Assembly: GCA_037140475.1 (NCBI GenBank)
Contig: JBAXEJ010000002.1
Span: 16,591 to 80,590, forward strand
Reading direction: 5' to 3'
DNA length: 64,000 bases
Origin: PALSA-1006 sp037140475
GTDB lineage: Bacteria > Pseudomonadota > Gammaproteobacteria > Burkholderiales > Gallionellaceae
Translations under genes and position numbers: made by a program
Shown here: positions 25,745-34,353 of the stretch, one piece after another
Layout of the letters: each line of letters begins with the position of its first letter
Numbering within the stretch: the first letter of the stretch is position 1
The notes under the pieces: generated by a model
The model's input: the letters and a program-made list of their open reading frames with translations, nothing else
Database searches by the model: none
Told to the model about the DNA's origin: nothing

Positions 25745-26083
25745 ATGAAAATGGTCACAGCAATCATCAAGCCGTTCAAGCTAGACGAAGTGCGTGAAGC
25801 CCTTTCCGCCATTGGCGTACAAGGCATCACCGTCACTGAAGTCAAAGGCTTTGGGCGTCAAAAGGGGCATACCGAGCTGTATCGAGGCGCTGAGTATGTC
25901 GTGGATTTTTTACCTAAGATCAAACTGGAAGCAGCGATCAAAGCAGACATGCTTGATCAAGTGATCGAGGCAATCGAAAAGGCAGCACAGACCGGCAAGA
26001 TCGGCGACGGCAAAATTTTCGTGCAGAGCCTAGAGCAAGTGTTGCGTATCCGTACCGGCGAAACCGGTCCCGAAGCACTTTAA
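25745..26083 (+). CDS. glnK: PII nitrogen regulatory protein GlnK
   Basis: A 112-residue trimeric PII signal protein. The T-loop holds the uridylylation target Tyr51 in GHTELYRGAEY; the ATP site residues (KIGDGKIFV) and TGETG C-terminus are intact. In nitrogen sufficiency it blocks AmtB and signals to NtrB. It precedes amtB by 11 bases, the near-universal glnK-amtB arrangement. Confidence 0.97.
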   Translation: MKMVTAIIKPFKLDEVREALSAIGVQGITVTEVKGFGRQKGHTELYRGAEYVVDFLPKIKLEAAIKADMLDQVIEAIEKAAQTGKIGDGKIFVQSLEQVLRIRTGETGPEAL

Positions 26084-26094
26084 GGAGAGTTGAA

Positions 26095-27615
26095 ATGAAA
26101 AAACTTATTGCTTCATTCATGCTGGTAGCCATGTTGTTTGGCTTGTCAGCGCCATCGTTTGCTGAAGAGGCGGCGCCTGCAGCAGCGACAGCAACTACCG
26201 TGGCAGCTCCCGCTGCTGCACCTGCCGATGCGACAGCTGCTCCAGCCGCCGCTGCAGCGCCAGTGGTCGCAGCGACTGCTGCTCCTGCTCCTGTGCCCAA
26301 TAAAGGCGATACCTCTTGGATGTTGGTTGCGACTTTGCTCGTGATCATGATGTCGATTCCAGGCTTGGCACTGTTCTACGGCGGTCTAGTTCGTAGCAAA
26401 AACATGCTGTCGATCTTGATGCAAGTGTTCAGCATCTTTGCGCTGATCACTGTGTTGTGGACAATTTACGGTTATTCATTGGCTTTCACCACTGGCAACG
26501 CATTCATCGGCGGCTTTGATCGTTTAATGTTGAAAGGTATCTTTGACCCTGTGACTGGCGCTGTGGCTAACGCTGCAACATTCAGCAAAGGTGTGGTGAT
26601 CCCTGAGTTTGCATTCGTGGCATTCCAAGCAACTTTTGCGGCAATCACGGTAGCGTTGGTGGTGGGTGCATTTGCTGAGCGTATGAAGTTCTCTGCAGTG
26701 ATGTTGTTCTCGGCACTATGGTTCACCTTCGCTTACTTGCCAATCGCACACATGGTTTGGTTCTGGGCGGGTCCAGATGCTTACACCGACCAAGCAGCGG
26801 CTGATATAGCCAATGCAACAGCAGGTTGGTTGTTCCAGAAAGGTGCTTTGGACTTCGCAGGCGGTACTGTCGTTCACATCAACGCTGCGATTGCGGGCTT
26901 GGTCGGTGCGTTCATGGTAGGCAAGCGTGTGGGTTACGGTAAAGAGCCAATGGCACCACACAACCTCGTGATGACAATGATCGGTGCCTCTTTGTTGTGG
27001 GTGGGTTGGTTCGGTTTCAACGCCGGCTCAGCTCTCGAAGCAGGTGGTACTGCAACTCTGGCTTTCGCTAACACTTTGATTGCAACTGCTGCTGCAGTGA
27101 TGACATGGTTGGCTGCTGAGTGGATGTTGAAAGGTAAGCCTAGCTTGTTGGGCGCAGCATCTGGTGCGGTTGCTGGCTTGGTTGCGATCACTCCTGCTTG
27201 CGGTTGGGTTGGCATCACTGGCGGCTTGATCATCGGTGCTTTGGCAGGTGTAACTTGCTTCTGGGGTGTCACTGGCTTGAAGAAACTGTTGGGTGCAGAT
27301 GACGCGCTAGACGTATTCGGTATTCACGGCATCGGCGGTATCTTGGGCGCATTGCTAACTGGTGTGTTTAACAGCTTCAGCATGGGTGGTACTGGTATCG
27401 CTGATTATGTGAACAACACCATCGTGACAACTGAGATCGGTGCTCAAGTTTGGATTCAAGCGCAAGCGGTACTCACAACGCTGATCTGGTCTGGTGTAGT
27501 GGCTTTCGTTTGCTACAAGATAGTTGACCTCACCATCGGTCTGCGTGTATCGGCAGAAGATGAGCGCGAAGGTTTGGATACAACTTCGCACGGTGAGCGC
27601 GCTTACAACCTGTAA
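26095..27615 (+). CDS. amtB: ammonium transporter AmtB
   Basis: A 506-residue inner-membrane channel. A signal peptide (ending SFAEE) is followed by an Ala/Pro-rich linker of about 45 residues, then the 11-helix Amt core. Seen: GLALFYGGLVRSKN, the pore region with AHMVWFWAG, DFAGGTVVHINA (twin-His region) and FGIHGIGGILGA. The Ala/Pro linker makes it longer than the enteric protein (about 430), which is common in betaproteobacteria. Expressed with glnK. Confidence 0.97.
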   Translation: MKKLIASFMLVAMLFGLSAPSFAEEAAPAAATATTVAAPAAAPADATAAPAAAAAPVVAATAAPAPVPNKGDTSWMLVATLLVIMMSIPGLALFYGGLVRSKNMLSILMQVFSIFALITVLWTIYGYSLAFTTGNAFIGGFDRLMLKGIFDPVTGAVANAATFSKGVVIPEFAFVAFQATFAAITVALVVGAFAERMKFSAVMLFSALWFTFAYLPIAHMVWFWAGPDAYTDQAAADIANATAGWLFQKGALDFAGGTVVHINAAIAGLVGAFMVGKRVGYGKEPMAPHNLVMTMIGASLLWVGWFGFNAGSALEAGGTATLAFANTLIATAAAVMTWLAAEWMLKGKPSLLGAASGAVAGLVAITPACGWVGITGGLIIGALAGVTCFWGVTGLKKLLGADDALDVFGIHGIGGILGALLTGVFNSFSMGGTGIADYVNNTIVTTEIGAQVWIQAQAVLTTLIWSGVVAFVCYKIVDLTIGLRVSAEDEREGLDTTSHGERAYNL

Positions 27616-27654
27616 TTTAACCTCTCCTCCCTGGGGCCTCCTGGCCTCATTTCA

Positions 27655-27674
27655 GGGGCACCGCAAGGTGCCCC
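27655..27674 (+). terminator. intrinsic terminator after amtB
   Basis: GGGGCACC (27655-27662), GCAA loop, GGTGCCCC (27667-27674), then CTTATTT. It ends the nitrogen-regulon operon. The next 120 bases hold only a weak hairpin (TCGGG/CCCGA near 27740-27755). Confidence 0.85.
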
Positions 27675-27794
27675 CTTATTTGGAGAGTCAGGTCGAGACT
27701 TTGCCTTGTAGAGGTGCTTGTGTAATTGGGTAGTACATATCGGGCTGAAACCCGACCAACACGGGGGCCCATAAGTGACATCAAGTGCGACGCA

Positions 27795-28385
27795 CTATCC
27801 TAGTAACTCTTCTAACGCAGCAATATCTGCATGGGTTTCAGGATGACGGCTACCGCCGTGGCGAGCATTTTCAGGTAATACGATGATATGAATTTGTGTG
27901 CCAGATTCACCGGTGAGTGTGTAGCTCGGCACACTTTCTTCGTGCCCACCAATGCGCACCTTCCATTCGCCATCTTCAAATTCAATATTATTTTTCAGCA
28001 GGAACAGTAGTACCGCTTTAGTGTCGTCGCTGAACAGCATAAGGTTGATGTCTGAGTTTTCGCCGGCGCAACCAGTCAGCACCGAGCCAGTGAGGTATGG
28101 GTTGTAGGGTGCAAGCATGCGCATCGTGCTGAGTGCTTCTTCACGAAGTTGGTACAACACATTGGGGTGGCTCTCGTGCTGAAAAAGGGCGCGGTAACTA
28201 TGTAATGCCTCTTCAACTTCGTGATTACTTGGCAGGTGTTGAGTATCTGCTGCGCCTAATTGTTTCGCCGCTTTTCGTTTGGCGAAAGCAAAATCAGTGA
28301 TGCCTCCTTCTGCAATTAAACGAGCAGAAAGATGGGCGAGTTGCTCGCGCATTAAGTCTCGGCGCATAGGGTGCGGCTTGCTCAT
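27795..28385 (-). CDS. nucleotidyltransferase-like protein
   Basis: A 196-residue cytosolic protein. The region LTGSVLTGCAGENSDINLMLF resembles the GS-x9-DxD core of pol-beta-type nucleotidyltransferases, but the second Asp is Asn (D-I-N), so catalysis is doubtful. Such stand-alone proteins occur near nitrogen or housekeeping genes in betaproteobacteria. No partner gene of HEPN type is adjacent. Function unassigned. Confidence 0.6.
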   Translation of the reverse strand: MSKPHPMRRDLMREQLAHLSARLIAEGGITDFAFAKRKAAKQLGAADTQHLPSNHEVEEALHSYRALFQHESHPNVLYQLREEALSTMRMLAPYNPYLTGSVLTGCAGENSDINLMLFSDDTKAVLLFLLKNNIEFEDGEWKVRIGGHEESVPSYTLTGESGTQIHIIVLPENARHGGSRHPETHADIAALEELLG

Positions 28386-28574
28386 TCTTTAGAAATCCAA
28401 ATTTCGTCGCAATACTACGATGCTCACCAAAAAACACTCCTCACATATTGGGGATATGCTGCGTTGCAATTTTTCGCTCGCGCCTTGTCTTGCTTATAAC
28501 CTGCCACTTGGCAGCTTGCTACCTTAGTTGGATGGCTAGTAGTTCTATCAGAACGTTGAATTTATAGTGAACCC
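28386..28574. other. intergenic region with small hairpins, no gene
   Basis: No open frame of note. Two small inverted repeats are present: CATAT/ATATG near 28443-28458 and CTGCC/GGCAG near 28501-28514. The block around 28400-28500 looks like a conserved intergenic segment, but I could not link it to a named repeat. Confidence 0.4.
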
Positions 28575-30896
28575 TTAGAAGAGCTGGTCTTTAACTTCTT
28601 CAAGGTGCTCTGCATTCGCCGCATCGTCGCCCGCACCAGGAATGTTTTCCTGATAAAAATATTCTGTTCTGCCGCCATTCGGATCGCGTTGACCTTTGTC
28701 ATTAATCCGCACAGCCACCATGTTTTCAGGCATGGTGTATTCCGCTTGAGGCACATCTTTCAATATTTTACCCATGTAACTCATCCACATCGGTAGTGCG
28801 GCGCCACCGCCTGTTTCTTTATCACCCAAGCTACGCGGTTTATCAAAACCGATCCAAGAGATACCCACAAGCGTTGGTTGGAAACCACAGAACCAAGCGT
28901 CCATTGAATCACTGGTGGTGCCTGTTTTGCCGGCAAGATCTTGACGCCCCAAGGACATCGCACGAGCAGCTGTGCCGTGCCGCACTACGTCTTGCATCAT
29001 GCTTACCATGGTGAACGCATTGCGTACGTCAATCACTTGCTCGGCGTTCTCTCCCGCCACGGTAGGGGCGGCCTCGTTAATAAGTTTGCCATTGGCATCT
29101 TCAATACGCTGAATAAAGTAAGGTCTGATGCGATAACCGCCATTGGCAAAAACAGAATAGCCGGTTAGAAGTTGCATGGGGGTCACCGAACCCGCACCCA
29201 GTGCCATCGTTAAATAAGGTGGCGTTTTATCTTTATCGAAACCAAATTTGCTAACGTAATCTTGCGCGTATTCTGGGCTAATCGCCTGCAAAATGCGAAT
29301 CGACACGAGATTTTTCGACTTCATCAAACCTTGGCGCATACGCATCGGGCCATCAAAGTTATCGTCGTAATTTTTTGGTTGCCAAGGAACGTCACCGGTT
29401 TGCGCTGCATCGAAAACTAAGGGCGCGTCATTGATAATTGACGCGGGGGTAAAACCTTTTTCTAGCGCGGCGGAATAAATGAATGGTTTAAAACTTGAGC
29501 CCGGTTGACGCCAGGCCTGAGTGACATGATTGAATTGATTGTGGTTAAAGTCGAAGCCGCCTACCAGCGCATAAATTTGACCATTGCGGGGGTTGGCCGA
29601 AACGAAGGCCGATTCAACTTGAGGCATTTGGGAAATCTGCCAAATGTCTTTGTCATTTTTCTGCACACGAATGATTGAGCCAACGCGAATTCGCTGGTTA
29701 AGCGCTAGCTTGTCACTTAGCGCGCGTTGGGCAAATTTCAAGCCATCGCCGGTAATTTCAACGATTAAGCCCCCTTTAGAATAGGCCTTAACAAATTTTA
29801 CGTTCGCCTCAACAACGATGGCAGGAAGCAAGTCATCGCTGTCGCTAGTCTCTTGCAAACTATCTTCCAAGAATTCATCGCTGCTGTTTTTGCGTAAATC
29901 AACAAACCCTTCTGGTCCGCGATAGCCGTGGCGTGCGTCATATTCCAATACGCCTGCACGCACCGCTGCGTAAGCGGCAGACTGATCGGCCTCGCGAATG
30001 GTGGTGTAAACATTAAAGCCTTTGGTATAGGTATCTTCTTGGAAACGTTCATACACGACTTGCCGTGCCATCTCAGCCAGATAATCTGCCTTTACTGCAA
30101 ACTCTTGGTTGCCACGCTTGGCGATGAGGGGTTCGATTTGGGCGACTTCAAATTCAGCATCGGTAATATAGTTAAGTTCGTGCATGCGGCGCAGCACATA
30201 CATCTGTCGCAACTTAGCTCGCTTAGGGTTGACCACCGGATTAAACGCCGAGGGTGCTTTTGGCAGACCCGCCAACATGGCCATTTCTGCAATAGTCAAT
30301 TTATTCAAATGCTTACCAAAATAGATTTGGCCTGCTGCGGCAAAGCCGTAAGAGCGTTGTCCAAGATAAATTTGGTTAATGTAGAGCTGAAGGATGTCAT
30401 CCTTGCTCAAGTTATGTTCGATCTTGAACGCCAATAACATTTCGTTAAACTTGCGCGTCAGGGTTTTTTCTTTAGATAAAAAGAAATTGCGCGCCACCTG
30501 CATGGTGATCGTACTCGCGCCTTGCTTTGCGCCGCCGGAAGTAAAGTTCGAAAGGGCCGCTCGCAGCACACCGAAATAATCCACACCACCGTGCTGATAA
30601 AAGCGATCATCCTCAGCGGCAAGAATGGCCTTCTTCATCAAGTCGGGCACCTCTTTAATGGTTACCAATTCACGGCGTTCTTCACCAAATTCGCCCAGTA
30701 ATTTACCTTCTGCGCTGAATACGCGCAGTGGCACTTTAGGCTGGTAGTCCGTCAGTACCTCAAGCGAAGGTAGCGTTGGGTAAGTTAGAAATAAAGCGAA
30801 GGAAAATAACAGCACCGGCAACAGCGTGAGCGCAAACGCAATAACAACTGGCAGGAACCAAGGGCGGGAAGAGAGTGCTAAGATTTTTGATTTCAT
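28575..30896 (-). CDS. mrcA: penicillin-binding protein 1A
   Basis: A 773-residue class A PBP that polymerises and cross-links peptidoglycan, anchored by one N-terminal helix (about 17-38) and facing the periplasm. The GT51 catalytic Glu is in EDDRF (95-99), with GASTITMQVARN and GLPKAPS. The transpeptidase motifs are SSFK (Ser467), SKN (527-529) and KTGT (657-660). An OB-like insert lies between the two domains. Complete and intact. It is divergent from the thiC riboswitch. Confidence 0.97.
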   Translation of the reverse strand: MKSKILALSSRPWFLPVVIAFALTLLPVLLFSFALFLTYPTLPSLEVLTDYQPKVPLRVFSAEGKLLGEFGEERRELVTIKEVPDLMKKAILAAEDDRFYQHGGVDYFGVLRAALSNFTSGGAKQGASTITMQVARNFFLSKEKTLTRKFNEMLLAFKIEHNLSKDDILQLYINQIYLGQRSYGFAAAGQIYFGKHLNKLTIAEMAMLAGLPKAPSAFNPVVNPKRAKLRQMYVLRRMHELNYITDAEFEVAQIEPLIAKRGNQEFAVKADYLAEMARQVVYERFQEDTYTKGFNVYTTIREADQSAAYAAVRAGVLEYDARHGYRGPEGFVDLRKNSSDEFLEDSLQETSDSDDLLPAIVVEANVKFVKAYSKGGLIVEITGDGLKFAQRALSDKLALNQRIRVGSIIRVQKNDKDIWQISQMPQVESAFVSANPRNGQIYALVGGFDFNHNQFNHVTQAWRQPGSSFKPFIYSAALEKGFTPASIINDAPLVFDAAQTGDVPWQPKNYDDNFDGPMRMRQGLMKSKNLVSIRILQAISPEYAQDYVSKFGFDKDKTPPYLTMALGAGSVTPMQLLTGYSVFANGGYRIRPYFIQRIEDANGKLINEAAPTVAGENAEQVIDVRNAFTMVSMMQDVVRHGTAARAMSLGRQDLAGKTGTTSDSMDAWFCGFQPTLVGISWIGFDKPRSLGDKETGGGAALPMWMSYMGKILKDVPQAEYTMPENMVAVRINDKGQRDPNGGRTEYFYQENIPGAGDDAANAEHLEEVKDQLF

Positions 30897-30986
30897 TGCG
30901 GGATTATATCGGCTCTAAGGCAGCAAAATAAGCCTGATCTGTAAATCCGCGTCGTCCCTTGCTTTTCACTTTTCTTTCCAGTACCT

Positions 30987-31078
30987 TGCGTCCCTCGCTA
31001 GGGGTCTGCCCAATTGTTATACGGAGCAGTGAGATACACCCTTTGAACCTGTACGGGTCATGCCGTCGTAGGGAAGCA
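30987..31078 (+). promoter_or_regulatory. TPP riboswitch (THI element)
   Basis: Core elements of the thiamin pyrophosphate aptamer are present: AGGGGT near 31000, GTGAGA near 31029, ACCCTTTGAACCTG (31038-31051) and CGTAGGGAAGC at the 3' end. P1 is formed by TGC-TCCCT (30987-30995) and AGGGA-GCA (31070-31078). It controls thiC. Confidence 0.95.
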
Positions 31079-31085
31079 TCTTCTA

Positions 31086-31112
31086 GGTGCTCCCCATTAA
31101 TTTTGGAGCACC
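31086..31112 (+). promoter_or_regulatory. ribosome-site sequestering hairpin of the riboswitch
   Basis: GGTGCTCC (31086-31093) pairs perfectly with GGAGCACC (31105-31112), which contains the thiC ribosome site. TGCTCCCC (31088-31095) can instead pair with GGGAAGCA of P1 (31071-31078), with one mismatch. That gives two exclusive folds and a translational switch: TPP keeps P1 formed and the ribosome site closed. Confidence 0.75.
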
Positions 31113-31115
31113 ACA

Positions 31116-32987
31116 ATGAACGCCAACGCCCCCTTTTTAAATCAGTCTGCGCACGTTGATGCTGCAGCCGTTAAGCCGTTACCGAATTCGCGCAAAGTGT
31201 ACGTGCAAGGCTCCCGCCCTGACATCCAAGTGCCGATGCGTGAGATTACCCAAGACGAAACTCCGGCCAGCATGGGCGCGGAAGTGAATCCACCGGTTTA
31301 TGTTTATGACTGCTCTGGCCCTTATACCGACCCTGCGGTAAAGATCGACATTCGTTCTGGCTTGGCTGAAATGCGCGCTGGCTGGATTGCCGAACGCAGC
31401 GATACCGAAGCCTTGCCCCGTCTAACTTCAGAATATGGCCAGCAACGCCTGAATGACCCTGCATTGGCGGATATGCGCTTTAACCTCAAGCACACACCGC
31501 GCAAAGCGAAGCCCGGTAAAAACGTGACACAAATGTACTACGCACGTCAGGGCATCATCACGCCAGAGATGGAATACATCGCCATTCGCGAAAATCAAAA
31601 AGTGGATGGCATGAGCGAGATGATGCTCAAGCAACATCCTGGTGAAAATTTTGGTAAAGCGATGCCGAAGAAAATCACCCCAGAATTTGTGCGTAGCGAA
31701 GTGGCCGCCGGTCGTGCAGTCATCACTACCAATATCAACCACCCTGAATGTGAGCCGATGATTATTGGCCGCAATTTCTTGGTGAAGATCAACGCCAACA
31801 TTGGCAACTCCGCGCTAGGTTCAAGTATTCAAGAAGAAGTGGAAAAGATGACCTGGGCTATTCGCTGGGGCGGCGATACGGTGATGGATCTTTCTACCGG
31901 CAAAAATATCCACGAAACACGAGAATGGATTATTCGTAATTCACCGGTGCCGATTGGTACGGTGCCTATCTATCAAGCACTGGAAAAAGTGAACGGCAAA
32001 GCCGAAGACCTGACTTGGGAAATTTTCAAAGACACGTTGATCGAACAAGCCGAACAAGGCGTGGACTACTTCACCATCCATGCGGGCGTGTTGCTACGCT
32101 ACATCCCAATGACCGCAAATCGCATGACGGGTATCGTGTCGCGCGGTGGCTCCATCATGGCGAAATGGTGCTTGGCGCATCACAAAGAAAACTTCCTCTA
32201 TACTCACTTCGAAGAAATTTGCGAAATTATGAAGGCCTATGACGTGACCTTCTCGCTCGGCGATGGCCTGCGCCCCGGCTCGATCTACGATGCCAACGAC
32301 GAAGCCCAACTGGGAGAATTAAAAACACTGGGTGAGCTCACTCAAGTGGCATGGAAACATGATGTGCAAGTGATGATCGAGGGCCCCGGCCACGTGCCGA
32401 TGCACATGATCAAAGAAAATATGGATCTGCAATTGAAGTGGTGCCACGAAGCGCCGTTCTACACGCTAGGCCCACTGACTCAAGATATTGCCCCTGGCTA
32501 TGACCACATCACTTCCGCGATTGGTGCTGCGATGATCGGTTGGTTTGGTACGGCTATGTTGTGCTACGTGACACCGAAAGAACACTTGGGTTTGCCGAAC
32601 AAAGCTGACGTGAAGGAAGGCATCATTACTTACAAAATTGCCGCCCATGCCGCTGACTTAGCTAAAGGCCATCCTGGTGCGCAAGTGCGTGACAACGCCA
32701 TGAGCAAAGCGCGCTTCGAATTCCGCTGGGAAGACCAATTCAACCTTGGTCTAGACCCAGACCGTGCGCGCGAATTTCACGACGAAACTTTGCCAAAAGA
32801 GTCCGCCAAGATCGCGCATTTTTGCTCGATGTGCGGCCCGCATTTTTGCTCGATGAAAATCTCGCAAGACGTGCGCGAATTTGCCGCGAAAGAAGGCATC
32901 GCAGAAGCCGAAGCGCTGGCAAAAGGCATGGAAGCAAAGTCCATCGAGTTCGTTAAACAAGGTGCGCAGGTTTATCACAAGGCATGA
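31116..32987 (+). CDS. thiC: phosphomethylpyrimidine synthase ThiC
   Basis: A 623-residue radical SAM enzyme that makes the HMP pyrimidine of thiamin from AIR in the cytosol. The atypical C-terminal cluster motif CSMCGPHFCSMK (CxxCx4C) binds [4Fe-4S]; the N-terminal region has QMYYARQG and the core has EGPGHVPMHMI. Full family length. Control by the TPP riboswitch upstream is clear. Its stop overlaps the next start (ATGA). Confidence 0.98.
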   Translation: MNANAPFLNQSAHVDAAAVKPLPNSRKVYVQGSRPDIQVPMREITQDETPASMGAEVNPPVYVYDCSGPYTDPAVKIDIRSGLAEMRAGWIAERSDTEALPRLTSEYGQQRLNDPALADMRFNLKHTPRKAKPGKNVTQMYYARQGIITPEMEYIAIRENQKVDGMSEMMLKQHPGENFGKAMPKKITPEFVRSEVAAGRAVITTNINHPECEPMIIGRNFLVKINANIGNSALGSSIQEEVEKMTWAIRWGGDTVMDLSTGKNIHETREWIIRNSPVPIGTVPIYQALEKVNGKAEDLTWEIFKDTLIEQAEQGVDYFTIHAGVLLRYIPMTANRMTGIVSRGGSIMAKWCLAHHKENFLYTHFEEICEIMKAYDVTFSLGDGLRPGSIYDANDEAQLGELKTLGELTQVAWKHDVQVMIEGPGHVPMHMIKENMDLQLKWCHEAPFYTLGPLTQDIAPGYDHITSAIGAAMIGWFGTAMLCYVTPKEHLGLPNKADVKEGIITYKIAAHAADLAKGHPGAQVRDNAMSKARFEFRWEDQFNLGLDPDRAREFHDETLPKESAKIAHFCSMCGPHFCSMKISQDVREFAAKEGIAEAEALAKGMEAKSIEFVKQGAQVYHKA

Positions 32988-33250
32988 CCTTGGCGTGTCG
33001 TGAGGGTTGCGGTGCATGCTGCATCGCACCTTCGATTAACTCACCCCTTCCCAATATGCCGTACGGCAAACCCGCAGGCGTTCTCTGCGCACAACTGCTA
33101 GATGATTTTCGTTGTGCCGTGTTTGGCAAACCTGAACGACCAACATTTTGTGCGGGCTTGCAGCCCTCGGCAGAAATGTGTGGTGACTCACGCGAACATG
33201 CATTGCGCTGGCTCAGTGAATTAGAGCGCGCTACCCACCCCTTGTTATAA
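32984..33250 (+). CDS. YkgJ-family cysteine-cluster protein
   Basis: An 88-residue protein with the CxxC-C spacing of the YkgJ/UPF0153 family: CREGCGACC, later CAQLLDDFRC and FCAGLQPSAEMC. The Cys set likely binds Zn or an Fe-S cluster. Translationally coupled to thiC (ATGA). Its function is unknown. Confidence 0.85.
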   Translation: MTLACREGCGACCIAPSINSPLPNMPYGKPAGVLCAQLLDDFRCAVFGKPERPTFCAGLQPSAEMCGDSREHALRWLSELERATHPLL

Positions 33251-33257
33251 TTACGCT

Positions 33258-33458
33258 ATGCCACAACTCACCAATTTACCCGCGAATATTACAGCTGAAT
33301 CTCCTTGCATCGGGCATTGCAGCACGGTGCTGGGCGATGATGTGTGTCGCAGTTGCCTGCGTACTTTCGATGAAATTACCCGCTGGGTAGAAATGGATGA
33401 AGAGCAACGCCGACGCGTTAATCTGCGCATCGCCCTCCTTAAATTACCAACCGATTAA
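33258..33458 (+). CDS. DUF1289 protein
   Basis: A 66-residue DUF1289 protein: ESPCIGHCSTVLGDDVCRSCLRTFDEITRW contains the conserved CxxxC and CxxC pairs followed by the helix with Trp. A small metal-binding protein of unknown role. It starts seven bases after the previous gene and is followed by uppP at four bases, giving a thiC-ykgJ-DUF1289-uppP run. Confidence 0.85.
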   Translation: MPQLTNLPANITAESPCIGHCSTVLGDDVCRSCLRTFDEITRWVEMDEEQRRRVNLRIALLKLPTD

Positions 33459-33461
33459 ATT

Positions 33462-34289
33462 ATGGATATTATTTTATTGCTCAAGGCCGCTATTCTGGGC
33501 GTAGTAGAAGGCTTAACCGAGTTTCTGCCGATCTCTTCCACTGGCCATTTAATTTTGGTGGGGGATTTGCTCAACTTTAACGATGAACGAGGTAAGGTAT
33601 TCGAGATCGTCATTCAGTTCGCCGCGATTTTGGCGGTGTGCTGGGAATATCGTCACAAGCTCGCTTCCGTCACGACGGGTTTGTTACAAAAACAAGAAGC
33701 CGCGCAGCGCTTCACTTTTAATCTGTTCATCGCGTTTTTACCGTTGGCCATTCTCGGCCTGTTATTTGGCAAAGCGATCAAGGCGCATCTGTTCGCGCCT
33801 GTACCTGTTGCGCTGGCATTTATCATCGGCGGCTTCGTTATTTTGTGGGCTGAAAAGCGTCAGCACACTGAGCACATCGGCAGTGTAGACGACATGCACT
33901 GGAAAGACGCGTTGAAGATGGGTTTTGCCCAAGCATTGGCATTGATCCCCGGCACCTCACGCTCCGGCGCCACTATCATCGGCGGTTTATTTTTTGGCTT
34001 GTCTCGCAAGGCGGCAACGGAGTTTTCATTTTTCCTCGCTATTCCCACGATCACGGCAGCGACGATTTATGAGGTGGTGAAATATCGCCACGATTTTCAC
34101 GCGGATGATTTAGGTATTTTTCTAGTTGGCTCAATCGCCTCGTTCATTAGCGCCTTCTTCGCCGTGCGTGGTTTGTTGCGTTACATCAGTCGCCACGACT
34201 TTAGCGTGTTTGCTTGGTATCGCATCGCTTTTGGTTTGATTGTGTTGGGCACCTCCTACAGCGGTGTGGTGAGCTGGTCTGCAGCATAA
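33462..34289 (+). CDS. uppP: undecaprenyl-diphosphatase
   Basis: A 275-residue inner-membrane enzyme (BacA) that dephosphorylates undecaprenyl pyrophosphate for recycling of the cell-wall lipid carrier; extra copies give bacitracin resistance. Catalytic motifs are intact: VEGLTEFLPISSTGHLI near the N-terminus and IPGTSRSGATI in the middle. Eight or so hydrophobic helices are predicted by eye. Confidence 0.97.
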   Translation: MDIILLLKAAILGVVEGLTEFLPISSTGHLILVGDLLNFNDERGKVFEIVIQFAAILAVCWEYRHKLASVTTGLLQKQEAAQRFTFNLFIAFLPLAILGLLFGKAIKAHLFAPVPVALAFIIGGFVILWAEKRQHTEHIGSVDDMHWKDALKMGFAQALALIPGTSRSGATIIGGLFFGLSRKAATEFSFFLAIPTITAATIYEVVKYRHDFHADDLGIFLVGSIASFISAFFAVRGLLRYISRHDFSVFAWYRIAFGLIVLGTSYSGVVSWSAA

Positions 34290-34353
34290 AAACGAGGGAT
34301 GAAACAAAACCCCTTTTTGGGATTATCATGATGTCACGATAACGAGATGTCCC

